Assembly: GCA_947184155.2 (NCBI GenBank)
Contig: CAMXCT020006756.1
Location: forward strand, 743,838-807,837
DNA: 64,000 bases
DNA from: Cladocopium goreaui
Lineage: Eukaryota; Sar; Dinophyceae; Suessiales; Symbiodiniaceae
Reading direction: 5' to 3'
A program made the position numbers and the translations under genes. Below are positions 21,001 to 28,402 of this stretch, piece after piece. The notes under the pieces were generated by a model that was not told the origin of the DNA, did no database searches, and saw only the letters and a program-made list of their open reading frames with translations. How positions within the stretch are numbered: position 1 is the stretch's first letter; each line of letters begins with the position of its first letter.

Positions 21001-24000
21001 TTCGGCTGTTTGCTCGATCCTTTCCTTTCCCTTGACCTTTTCCTTTTCCTTTCGCATGCTGTTTAGGCTGAGGTGATGGTAGAACTGGAGCTGCATCGGC
21101 CTTGGCCTTCGCCTTGGGTGCTGCCTTCTCCTTGGGAGTAGCTTTAGGCTTCGCTTTTGGATTTGCATCCGGTGCAGCAGCAGTTGGATTTGGGGCAGGA
21201 GCTGAAGGTTTGCCGCCACCTGCAAAGTCTCTTGCATACTTCTCTCTAGCGGCCACATGCTTGTCCTCTCTGATTCTGGAGATGTGCCTTTCGATGACGT
21301 CCAATAGATAGCGATAGTTTCGTCTTTGGTCTCCTTCAATCCATGACTCGTACTGCTTGATGTCAAACATCATAAGACTCGAATTTCGAATCTTCTTGTA
21401 TAGAGCATCACGAAGCCAATCATCAGGAGGTACATCATCCGGCATCATGTTTGATACCATCTCCATCCATTTTTCATAGAACACTTCCAGGTTTGAGTCA
21501 CCGAGATACTTCATTGATACGATGTGCTCCATAGTGAAGGCTGTCTCTCGTTGACCTGGGGTTCTGAAGTGCTCCAGGATCATAGCCAAGATTTCCCGTC
21601 CCATGACATAGGTTCCTCTTCGACTATGACTTTGTGTCCTCAATCTCAATTTGATCGCTACATGACGAGCAACATCACCGGCTTGGGCTATCACATTTGA
21701 CAATGCAATTGACAACTTGGCGTCGATTGACTGATACCGTTGCCCTCCACTGTCATTCAATAGCTCGATGTCAGGATTTGGTCGAATAGCCGGTTGTAAC
21801 CATGCTTCCCATGCGGCTTTGTCCCCATCATTTGCGGAAAGAACAACACTCTTGATGAGATCTGATTGCCAAACCCCAAGATTCTGTTGTTTCGGCCATG
21901 GGCTGACATAGACTTTGTCAGCCTCCCGTCTTGACATTCTCGGCACTTCTTCTGCAGTGTAAGCTGCTGTGGAGACATCATCTGCTGAATCGCGTTGTGA
22001 TCCTCGAACTGAAGGCAAACCTGGAGGTTCAGGAGGTGGTCCTGGACCGTTAGGTCCGAAAGGGTCAGGAGGTCCATCAGGGTCAGGCGGACCGCCCCAT
22101 CCACTCGGTGGCTTGTAGTAGTCCCTCTCAGTTCCATCAGCGATCTTGTTGTCCACCTCTTTCAGCAGATCAGTGATTCTTTTGCTTGATTGAGAAGGTT
22201 GTCGTTGAGGAGGTACAGCATGTTCACGATAGGAATGAGCCACATTTGTCTCATAGTTCAACTCCTTGTCGATCTGCGAAACCCAAGACTTCAGAATAGC
22301 GTTTTCACAGTTAGCCTCACTCACGTCATTCTCCAGTTTGTCGATGACTAGTCTTGATGCGAGATCGTAGTTGGGAATGCCTGCCGAATAGGGAAGTGTG
22401 TCAGGGCTGACCCTAGATATGGATGTTTCAGAATCCTTGAGACTCTTTCTCAGTTCATCTAAGTGACGTTTCATATCCATAATCTCAGAATTCTTGATAC
22501 CGATCTTTTCATCCCTATCCTGGATTTCCCCCATGAACATGCATGATCTCTCATATTGCTGAACACCACTAGCCAACTTCATTTTGCGCTCACTCTCTAG
22601 TTCAGATTTTAGAGTTCGGACCTCAGCATTGGTGAGGGACGACGTCCCTACATCCGCAACTTCAGCCAACCTTTCTTTTAGCAACAAGTTCTCTTGTAAA
22701 CATTCATGAACTTCATGATCTAGATCCTGAACCCTGATTTGAGCGATTTTAGCTTGATTACGTAGATCTTCAACAAGCATCTCATCGGGGCCACGACCGT
22801 CGGTCGTAATACCCTGAGTCAACGATCTTCGTAACTTCGTGTTCTGCAACTTGATCTCATCCTTTAATTCGCAGTTCATCTCCTGCTCGTTGGCATAGAG
22901 CTCCTCATAGTGCTCTGCCCTTGCGATCGAGTTTGCACTAGCCTGTGATTCAAGCCTCAGGTGTGATATTGCTTCGGCCTCTTGGTTCCTGTATGATGCA
23001 ATTCTTCTGACGGTATCATGTTCAGTGTTTCGATGCTTCAGATCACTTTCCAATTTGGCCTGATTTGCCTCGAAAACCTTCTTCCTAGATTCTCTAGTGA
23101 TCTCGTCGATACTGCTCTCATACAGCTCGGCCTGTTTACGAGACTGAACCAAAGCTTCACTCAATAGCTGATTCCGTTCAGATAATTCATGAACTGCAAT
23201 TGATTGTTGTTGGCTAATCACTTCAAGTTGATTGCTAGAGAAGGATGCCATTTCGGATCGATTACGATATTCCATGATTGAGTTCTGGAAATCTGTTTGC
23301 ATTTCTTGACCTTCGTTGTATAGTCGATTGGCAATATCGGTGGTTAAGACATTGGTTTGATGAAGTTGTTGCAGTCTTGCCTCCGTATTACCCAATAGTC
23401 CTTGAAGGTGATGTACTTCATCCTTGTACTCCTCCTGGATCTCCATACCACGTTGATGGATCCGTCGTGCACCATGTTCCATTAGGGCACCTCGGCGTTC
23501 AAGGTCTTGGATGCGTATTGTTGCACCTTCGTCTTCCTGAGATGCTACCATTAGTTCTGCTTGATATTCTGCAACCTCATTTGCGGAACATGACAATCTA
23601 TGATTGAGTGCATTGACCTCATCAAATACATTCTGGTTGTGTTCCCGAAGATACTCAGTGAATCTGATCTCGATGTCATGAATCAGTTGATCCCTAGATG
23701 CAGCATATGCTTCCATGTTGTTCAGCTGATTACGTAGGGATTGACATTGTGCCCGTAGTTCTTCTATCATGGCAATAGGTTCACTAGCCACAGAAGTATC
23801 CGTTGATCTCCTCTTAACACGACTATCCCCGGTCCTCTCACCAATTCGGTCGGTCACGGCCCTGGTGGATCTGTCCCTTGGAGTAGTACGTCCTCGAGAT
23901 GGTCGATGCCCTTGGCGGACAACATCACTCCGAGCACTGTTTCGAGAAGATCTAGGTGTACTTTGGGTGGATATTCTTCGTCTGTTTGATGTGACTTGCC

Positions 24001-24100
24001 ATCCGGACTGTGTAGTTCGGGTAGAGCGTATCCCGCCACTGTCTGCCGTGTCGCCAGGGGAAGATTGATTGACCTCCTCGACCGGCATAGCAGTTCTCAT
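14885..24100 (-). CDS. Retrotransposon ORF1: Gag-like plus copia-type protease-integrase-RT-RNase H, 3071 aa
   Basis: This is a single open frame with the Ty1/copia domain order. Residues ~85-650 are a long heptad-rich coiled coil. A Pro/Gly-rich linker follows (~660-700), then a Gag-like helical region (~720-960) and a Lys/Ala/Pro-rich linker. Two CCCH fingers come next: C1045-x8-C-x5-C-x3-H and C1101-x7-C-x5-C-x3-H. Protease: LDSGSG (D1302). Integrase: H-x3-H-x6-C-x2-C near 1573, catalytic candidates D1610/D1615, D1676 and E1707 (SLAERTNQ). Reverse transcriptase: D2347 (LADAIQAYIQ) and YVDD (D2439, D2440). RNase H: D2660, E2707 and D2740. A ~250-residue C-terminal extension of unknown role precedes the stop. 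All key catalytic residues seem present, so the enzyme set could be active. The start is the first ATG of the long frame; a 77-aa upstream frame (24185-23952) overlaps it. Confidence 0.95.
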   Translation of the reverse strand: MRTAMPVEEVNQSSPGDTADSGGIRSTRTTQSGWQVTSNRRRISTQSTPRSSRNSARSDVVRQGHRPSRGRTTPRDRSTRAVTDRIGERTGDSRVKRRSTDTSVASEPIAMIEELRAQCQSLRNQLNNMEAYAASRDQLIHDIEIRFTEYLREHNQNVFDEVNALNHRLSCSANEVAEYQAELMVASQEDEGATIRIQDLERRGALMEHGARRIHQRGMEIQEEYKDEVHHLQGLLGNTEARLQQLHQTNVLTTDIANRLYNEGQEMQTDFQNSIMEYRNRSEMASFSSNQLEVISQQQSIAVHELSERNQLLSEALVQSRKQAELYESSIDEITRESRKKVFEANQAKLESDLKHRNTEHDTVRRIASYRNQEAEAISHLRLESQASANSIARAEHYEELYANEQEMNCELKDEIKLQNTKLRRSLTQGITTDGRGPDEMLVEDLRNQAKIAQIRVQDLDHEVHECLQENLLLKERLAEVADVGTSSLTNAEVRTLKSELESERKMKLASGVQQYERSCMFMGEIQDRDEKIGIKNSEIMDMKRHLDELRKSLKDSETSISRVSPDTLPYSAGIPNYDLASRLVIDKLENDVSEANCENAILKSWVSQIDKELNYETNVAHSYREHAVPPQRQPSQSSKRITDLLKEVDNKIADGTERDYYKPPSGWGGPPDPDGPPDPFGPNGPGPPPEPPGLPSVRGSQRDSADDVSTAAYTAEEVPRMSRREADKVYVSPWPKQQNLGVWQSDLIKSVVLSANDGDKAAWEAWLQPAIRPNPDIELLNDSGGQRYQSIDAKLSIALSNVIAQAGDVARHVAIKLRLRTQSHSRRGTYVMGREILAMILEHFRTPGQRETAFTMEHIVSMKYLGDSNLEVFYEKWMEMVSNMMPDDVPPDDWLRDALYKKIRNSSLMMFDIKQYESWIEGDQRRNYRYLLDVIERHISRIREDKHVAAREKYARDFAGGGKPSAPAPNPTAAAPDANPKAKPKATPKEKAAPKAKAKADAAPVLPSPQPKQHAKGKGKGQGKGKDRANSRSTSPRSKKKIPCHFHFIKKACRKGKDCEYSHDQKVFDANKNAKGNGRKPGTPRSQSPANKTKKIDEPCWHWAKGKCRYGDKCNKRHDPHLFNTAPNTEAPSSKATPALIHDWSDDEGTFQKVASNVIKKKVRFDESKTQVQTYVKKDFVKCSRKSQTIPKGHGKVGKPTDQIRKDEQWSYSCRLASSRGKAMAILIDEKGEYSDIDEVLVIVGPSMDILIRLDIEDDEVSREVFVENYVQHIEGRYGKRGNTMCITVPVEERDKRFILDSGSGHDLISSTRISRMDLPTYDDKVVNFHTANGVTRSTKRSNIKFEAFSEPAEAHILEDTPSVLSMGKRCVDLGYSFVWPTGRTPFMLDPNGNIIEMTVKDYIPYVSVDQEKRKLRSSCVEKIMAVLDDGCSTSEGEGLLVIDGESGDELEDLSDSVGRSDVKSPKRSMKKRKKAKLRGDQHEVAVGSDAGDAEEMSCYADEYAEFEDDGYDPSIAPDDIREDHQIEVEEIPEDGGGEDDDDVIDVDEEDGGVRLSKRGTLKNEARSKVHLLTHRYKNPYCESCVRAKMKHRKTFRGAFQCKLTKFGDLITFDYVDNRRIAEQDYGDDKTIFVIRDRYTGMLQSYPSARKDTDAVIRAVKQFMGRRKIREAYSDDAPQFDKAMKILKIPMDTSLAGKTKHNSLAERTNQFVLVATTTCLLEAGIPPCFWMYAIRCVSHLLNIEPNDDEVSSWCKLHGEEFKGKMIPFGALVYFKPSGSREREQQHKFDPMGIPGVFAGYSIGPGLHWSRKYRVWALCDWSKQNLAYDAEKPIAKLRTPHYTERVELKEPLEFPCKLEYERINVSIEGLKVKDRLEGNPEILPPPPPDDDDDDEGGDDDDGHGGGGEPSSKVPREPTEGELEAERHFDAISERLGPPGIDKPAHPDLHVPEGGPEHYSVGKAGDGVVYLNDDGEWVKLNARGHPYRIDERGFRRISTTPRPSKYTPDEWRKMSPTVRKGIAKAEEKKIEAEKEKKKSDAKIKESEERAKRKEEKKKEKEAKKAKSSKKDDHVSGVAMSQDYVRRGKVFQYGKGSVSPVGRGISASAPCYSDLSDTDVPDDDDFLMEWDEWSEIEKGKGPKATWNNDKVYDFNQGKVVAAATLHSTNEAPQDARGLSDVFLPFPCMPCISHCDDHREKLTSNGDGININKMFNTAVARPVGRKEMMENDDARKAMRKEWLGQHAAGVYDFSVVREYDDVVREAKANKTEVHMARVHGICVEKNYQLPAGSPSRKFKGRGVLLGNQVKNQFWEAAFFQDLGNSPATFEASRWADFYGCLPGHNVKLADAIQAYIQAKLTGPPCWVELPEDAWPDDVDIRKFRRPVVRLVKALYGHPDSGTMWEQHCDQKVRELDFVPVGEEWPSMYFHKKLKLLLVIYVDDLKLAGPEENLTKGWEMLRSKLNIEPETDLGLYLGCILRKGSTKLHDGTPVSTMTYDMEGLLKLSVEKYLDIVGKDTKLKHVSTPSLPEETKKHKSRAPCPGNPKNKKVCPWCTHEFDPDAPLFYEQGTQGEDVSPGESERGALAPHAASVLMKLLYAARIARFDLLRSINSLARNVTKWTIDDDAKLYHFMCYVNSSLPKRMTGWVGDNFNELTLSLFADADFAGCAQSLRSTSGSHMHIQGNHTRFPLSGGSKRQGCVSHSTPEAEIVAADVTLRTMGLPAMSIWETLTGKSPKLLFHDDNQGMIGVVRSGRNPTMRHLERTHGIAITSLHEHFTRENYVLMYEVTSKMAADIHTKGFKNPLAWKRACMLINLLDPGDIGTKDLLDMVSPTTDVDTTVRQVFQTKTQDVPNFPYTEIPILPPEVYQKGLSGKEQVQQLPGMDPILVVKTPTFFRKRPPGVSLPHDCLRSTWILSHGKWIKVEDRVPPVQQQDRFDQWVERACFQYHPCQFSISPSVITRQSAGVVSPGHLASTARQGLHAAAVPTRQTHVLKYPQLTVGVGQLFCHQSHGNEPTTIHAAPCGTARVINTLLRVVLVFQWDFLRRGTPMMIHIPQKIKIPIDDELYSPVVT

Positions 24101-24265
24101 TGAAGGTAAACTGCGTGGTGCGCGAATCTCCGCTGCCGCCTTGCATCTTTGCGATGATGAGCTGATTGGTCCTTTGCGTCCTCAATCAATTGCTCAAAAG
24201 GCCCGGCTACCAGCACGCAGGTACCACTCTCCCGGCGGGAGAAGTGAGCCCTACGGCTGATAACC
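24101..24265 (-). promoter_or_regulatory. 5' leader of the retrotransposon with candidate primer-binding site and hairpin
   Basis: This lies between the 5' LTR and the ORF1 ATG. Directly after the LTR the minus strand reads GGTTATCAGCCGTAGGGC. Its start resembles the initiator-Met tRNA primer-binding site common in copia elements (TGGTATCAG), but not exactly. At 24228-24242 tctccc-ggc-gggaga makes a 6-bp stem with a 3-nt loop. A short upstream frame begins at 24185. Confidence 0.5.
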
Positions 24266-24460
24266 TGTGAACAAATGAATCCTTGTCCTGGATGTTATTT
24301 CAGACCTGTAGTACCCTTGCTACTGGTAACCGACAAATGCCATGCGGAGTCACACGACGCATTCCTTTTCTCCATACGCTTGAGCCAATGTTTGGCGGTC
24401 ACAGCATGTTGTTTTAACACTGCATGCTGTACATGTTGTTTCACCTCGTTCCCTTTAACA
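24266..24460 (-). repeat. 5' LTR of the copia-like element
   Basis: On the element's strand this 195-bp block begins TGTTAAAGGGAAC and ends TTTGTTCACA, i.e. TG...CA. It matches the 3' block at 5372-5576 in ordered patches. The outer side runs directly into a TA microsatellite. The motif GCCAAACATTGGCTCAAG (24379-24396) keeps both the spliced-leader-like tail and a GCCAA/TTGGC stem despite the divergence around it. Confidence 0.78.
24379..24396 (-). promoter_or_regulatory. Spliced-leader-like motif / hairpin in the 5' LTR
   Basis: The minus strand reads GCCAAACATTGGCTCAAG, whose last ten bases equal the end of the dinoflagellate spliced leader; the preceding bases (ACC-GCCA) also loosely follow it. 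It could be a spliced-leader relic captured from a trans-spliced transcript, or simply a conserved stem-loop. Confidence 0.5.
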
Positions 24461-24476
24461 TATATATATATATATG
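24461..24476. repeat. TA microsatellite at the right flank of the element
   Basis: A (TA)n run starts directly at the end of the 5' LTR and mirrors the (TA)n at the left flank. It is the likely insertion target. Confidence 0.8.
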
Positions 24477-24740
24477 TGTACTGTACGTATATACAATTCA
24501 ATTACAAGTTTACAAGTGTAGTATGAGTACAGGCCTGAGTTCACCGCAATACTCACAGCGCTAGACTCTAAACTTACAGATAAAGTTGTCAACGCCATGA
24601 AATAACTCAAAGCGCACTCTGCCTTAAAAAGAGCCAACACTGTTTCAATTTGTTGAGTTCTCACCAAGTCTGGCTGTGAATGTATCATCGGGTTCTCGCA
24701 GCAAAACCCTCACGGTCAGTACATGTCAGTACTATCCAGG

Positions 24741-24914
24741 TCATTCTATTCTATCTCTGCCTTGATCACCCTCTTCGCCATTGGCATTTGCTGGAGCGAC
24801 ATTGGCTGCTTCCGCCATTGCGTTTGCTTCTGGCAGGCAGTAGACTTGACGTATGAAGTCTTTCAGGCTGTAAGCCAAGACATTTGCGGAGCAGATTGGC
24901 ACATTGCCACTGCT
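24741..24914 (-). CDS. Candidate 3'-terminal exon of an unidentified host gene
   Basis: The minus strand is open for about 57 codons to a TGA at 24743-24741 and reads SLKDFIRQVYCLPEANAMAE followed by an Ala/Asn-rich and acidic tail. Composition looks coding. A second short exon candidate lies upstream at 25016-24982 (ELMEYEEGLRL, AG acceptor and GC donor), but the two do not join in phase directly, so another exon would be needed. Function unknown. Confidence 0.35.
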   Translation of the reverse strand, partial: SSGNVPICSANVLAYSLKDFIRQVYCLPEANAMAEAANVAPANANGEEGDQGRDRIE

Positions 24915-25056
24915 TCACGTTTTGCTGCCTCAATGTAAGACATGGTGACAAGCAGCTGTCAAAGGTGGAAACAAAAGCTGCCTAGCCTCAGTCCTTCTTC
25001 ATACTCCATCAGTTCGCTCAGAACCAAATGTATGGTTTTATGCTTTGACTTCTTCA

Positions 25057-25076
25057 GCTCAAGCCAAAAGGGCTGT
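25057..25076 (-). other. Weak spliced-leader-like sequence
   Basis: The minus strand reads AGCCCTTTTGGCTTGAG, about 14 of 17 positions like the spliced-leader 3' half. It lies about 40 bp upstream of the exon candidate at 24982-25016 and could be a relic from a retroposed mRNA. Similarity by chance is possible. Confidence 0.2.
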
Positions 25077-25079
25077 GAT

Positions 25080-28000
25080 CATGCCAGACCATGGTTGTAT
25101 TTTTTTTTCGCCAAAGTCCAGGGAAGAAACATCAAATCACACAAAATCTGGAAAATGGGTGAACATGGCTTACATGGTCTCTCTGTTAGAAGGATCTGGA
25201 AACTCACCGCAAAGATTTTAGTTGTATTTATACGACATGTTATACTTACTTCCATCGATCTTCGGTTGTCAACGGGTGACTGCCTGGACTTGACAACACG
25301 GGCACTGGACATGGTCCTTGCATTCGTGCATGTGAATCCCATTGCATACATAAAGGTTCCAAAACTTACAACAAACTCCCAGACTGAGAATTATCCAGAC
25401 TCTAGACGTTAGACACTACCAGTACTATTGAAAACGGCAAATTCATCGCATGTCCAATAAATGTCACATTGGACCGACAGAAAAAGTAACAATGGGTATG
25501 GCTATGGACAGTACACTGAATTGGATGTACTCCAGGCCAAAAAGAGTTGTGAAAAGCGCAGCATAAGGTCTAACTATTGAACCTCCATGCAGTGGGAAAG
25601 AGGAATCCTCATTGTACACATCTTGATTCCTTTGCAGTGGGTAAAACCGGGTCGAATAAAAACTGTCACTGCAAGCCGTGCTGCAACACAGCATGACAGA
25701 TTAATTTCATTGCATGTTAAATTTGACTCTGCACACTAAAGGCTCTGTAAGTTTGAATTCAGGCTTCTTTCGCTGATAGAAAGCATAATATTACCATGAT
25801 CGATATTGAGATCAACTTGATATGGAAACATTATGAAAACATGACCTGCAAAGGAACAATAGTCGTGCTCGAAACCCAGCCTGTGCAAAATACGTTTTGA
25901 TGCCACCAATGGCAGCCCCTTGCGATCCTTGCGATCTGAATAGAGCGATATAGAGCGATCAACATGCCGGTTCAACCGGTGTTGCTCTACCAAAATCGAA
26001 ATATCCGAACCTTGCTCTAGAGGTAGAGCGAGGTAGAGAGGCAAGATCTGTCGACTCAAAAACCAAATGAAAACAGTGCTTCTTAAGTATTCTTAAGTAT
26101 TCTTAAGTATTCTTAAGCTTCTTGTTTCAGCATGTTTCAGCCGTCTTTGGAGTTTGCTGAGATCCAATTTCTTCTGCGTTCAATTCGTTTCAGGCATGGC
26201 CTTCTCTACCTCCGGAGCCTCCGGACTCGACAAAAAACTAAGATCAAATGCGCAAGCGGGTTCCACCATGTTCCACCTAAGCCTTCTGATCGAACCAAAA
26301 TTGAAGAATCTGCAGCAGCATCATTTATCCACTAAATTGACACACCCACACCAACACAATTGCCACAATTGGTAGGAACATGTAGTTGGTGTGGCTATGG
26401 GCTATGGAGTTCATCTAGTTTTCGGCCGCAAATTATATCAAAGTATGGTAATTGCCTGGTAATCTTAAGATGATATGATGATTTTGGGAACCCTGGCCAT
26501 CGACTGTTCCTCTTCAACGAAGAGTCGTTCGACAACACGCCGAGCACAGCTTCGCCAGGCACAGTTGGCTGGAGTCGTGCATGGATGTGCAGAATATCTA
26601 TATGGGGAATATCGGAATAACCTGACCTATGATATGATTTATTTATTAATATATTTGTATAATATAGAATTATTGTTATTATATGGTGCATTCAATTCAG
26701 GTACACATGCAGCTGACTGGACGCGCAATGCAATAGTCACACATGATTATATTCCATTGATTTGATCATTCAATATGGTTCTGACCACCAAAAGTGCTGG
26801 TGATCTAGGTTGCTCGTAATTGTGTTTACCCCTGCTTCTTGTAGCTACTGAACATCCCCATATAAAGTCCATATAATATGTACTGTAATATGTACATCAC
26901 ATTTATATACATTTATACTACCATTTGTCCACAGGTAACCTGACAGTCAGCACTGCCGGAGCTGGGCTGTGCATCGCCGTTCAACTTCAGCCCTCTTGGA
27001 GGGAAGTCACAAAATCTACCAGGTCACTGCGCGGCTCACCTTGAGCACTACACCACCAAGACCCCACAGGCTAAATGCATGGACTCGCAAAGTTGATCTG
27101 CAGATCTAGAATGATCTAGAGAGAGGTCAAAGTGTGATGATCAGTCCTGAGTAAACGGCAATTTGGTCAGGCCTGCCTGCAAGCATGTTTTGCACCAAAA
27201 CAGCGACTCTCTATACTCTTAACATTTCGTAACTTTCACCTGCTGGGCTGTCATATCCCGTGTCTGAGCTGCAACACTTGTCAATCCCTCGGCAAACAAC
27301 TCCATCTGCCACCTGCAAGGAAATGCAGCATCCAACACTGACTCTTGCCATGGACTTTGAGTCAAACTGGTGGGCTGGATTGAGTTATTTATGTTATTTG
27401 AGCCTATGAGAACTCGGAGGCTTCTAGTAAGATACCACTGATACCACTGATCTGGGATGTTGCTCCTGCAGGATCCTGCAGGTTGTCACTTCCTGTCCCA
27501 TGGCAAAACCATCCCATCTTCTCATATCAGGGCTCGGTCCAGAATTCTCCGTTCTGGCAAAAATGAATGGTAGATGCTCGTAGCGGTCAGTCCATCTTGA
27601 ATTCTTGATTCCAAGGCATTAACTACAGCAATTACGTTTCAATACGTTTGATCGTGCTATCTCGTGTGAAGGATCCTGCCCTGTGGGGTTTGAAAACCTG
27701 CTGAATAGGCAGCACGTGTCATGTGTTTTGTCTCGCTGATGTCTCGCTGATTGCAAAGTCGGCTGGAGGTTTAACTGATTTCATCAGTTCCCGAGAATCA
27801 GCCGTCTGGCTATGGTCGCAGGATGCAAGCTAATCACTGAAAAACGTTTGATTATCTTTTAAACATGATGTTTTCCGATTCATGCCGATTCGAACGTACT
27901 TGTGCTACTTTCTAAACAACTGTGTGTGGAAAACCGAAACTTGTGTAGTTTGGAAGATCAAAGGGCGATTTGGCAACATGCAACAACCATCAATACTTGC

Positions 28001-28145
28001 ATCCCGACAATGAACACAACGTAAATCCATGGGACCTACAACATGGGCAACACAGGGGCAGCATCAGTCCCGAGAACTGCCTTGCCACCGCGGGAGAACT
28101 CATAAATGATTTTGAATTGCTGATGATAATAAGCTCTTGATCCTG
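25080..28145. other. Intergenic DNA, no supported gene
   Basis: I see short open frames with no exon-like structure. A 10-bp tandem (ttaagtattc, about 3.5 copies) is at 26083-26119, and repeated agagcgat/aggtagag words lie at 25933-26041. Confidence 0.5.
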
Positions 28146-28402
28146 CTCAAGATGTATCATATTATTATATGATATGATATGATATGATATGATATGATAT
28201 TATTATATTATTATATTATATATATTATATATATTATATATATTATATTATATGATATGATATTATATTATATTATATTATCTTACATTATATAATATAA
28301 TATAATATTATATTATATTATATTATATTATATATATTATTATACTGTATATATATATAACATACTGTATATTATATATATATTGTGATATATATATACG
28401 TA
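28146..28402. repeat. AT-rich satellite (TAT/ATATG units)
   Basis: Runs of gatat/atatg pentamers and tatta/tatat units cover about 250 bp, ending in (TA)n. The block is non-coding. Confidence 0.9.

Larger units (their letters stand above)
5372..24460 (-). mobile_element. Giant Ty1/copia-like LTR retrotransposon (~19.1 kb, three ORFs)
   Basis: The element is bounded by LTR-like repeats in the same orientation with TG...CA ends at the 5' LTR and a CA outer end at the 3' LTR, inserted between TA-repeat flanks (which hide any target-site duplication). Order on the minus strand: LTR, leader, ORF1 (Gag-Pol), ORF2 (Tpt1-like), ORF3, G-rich tract, LTR. Ty1/copia elements are usually about 4-9 kb, so this is unusually long, and the excess is almost entirely ORF2 plus the coiled coil of ORF1. 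The ORFs are intact while the LTRs differ strongly; the element may be an old insertion under constraint, a mosaic, or one with naturally unequal LTRs. Confidence 0.88.

Noticed and set aside
6462-24068. Many plus-strand ORFs of 60-180 codons across the retrotransposon
   Set aside because: Antisense shadows of ORF1-ORF3; their peptides are complementary to coding codons and lack motifs.
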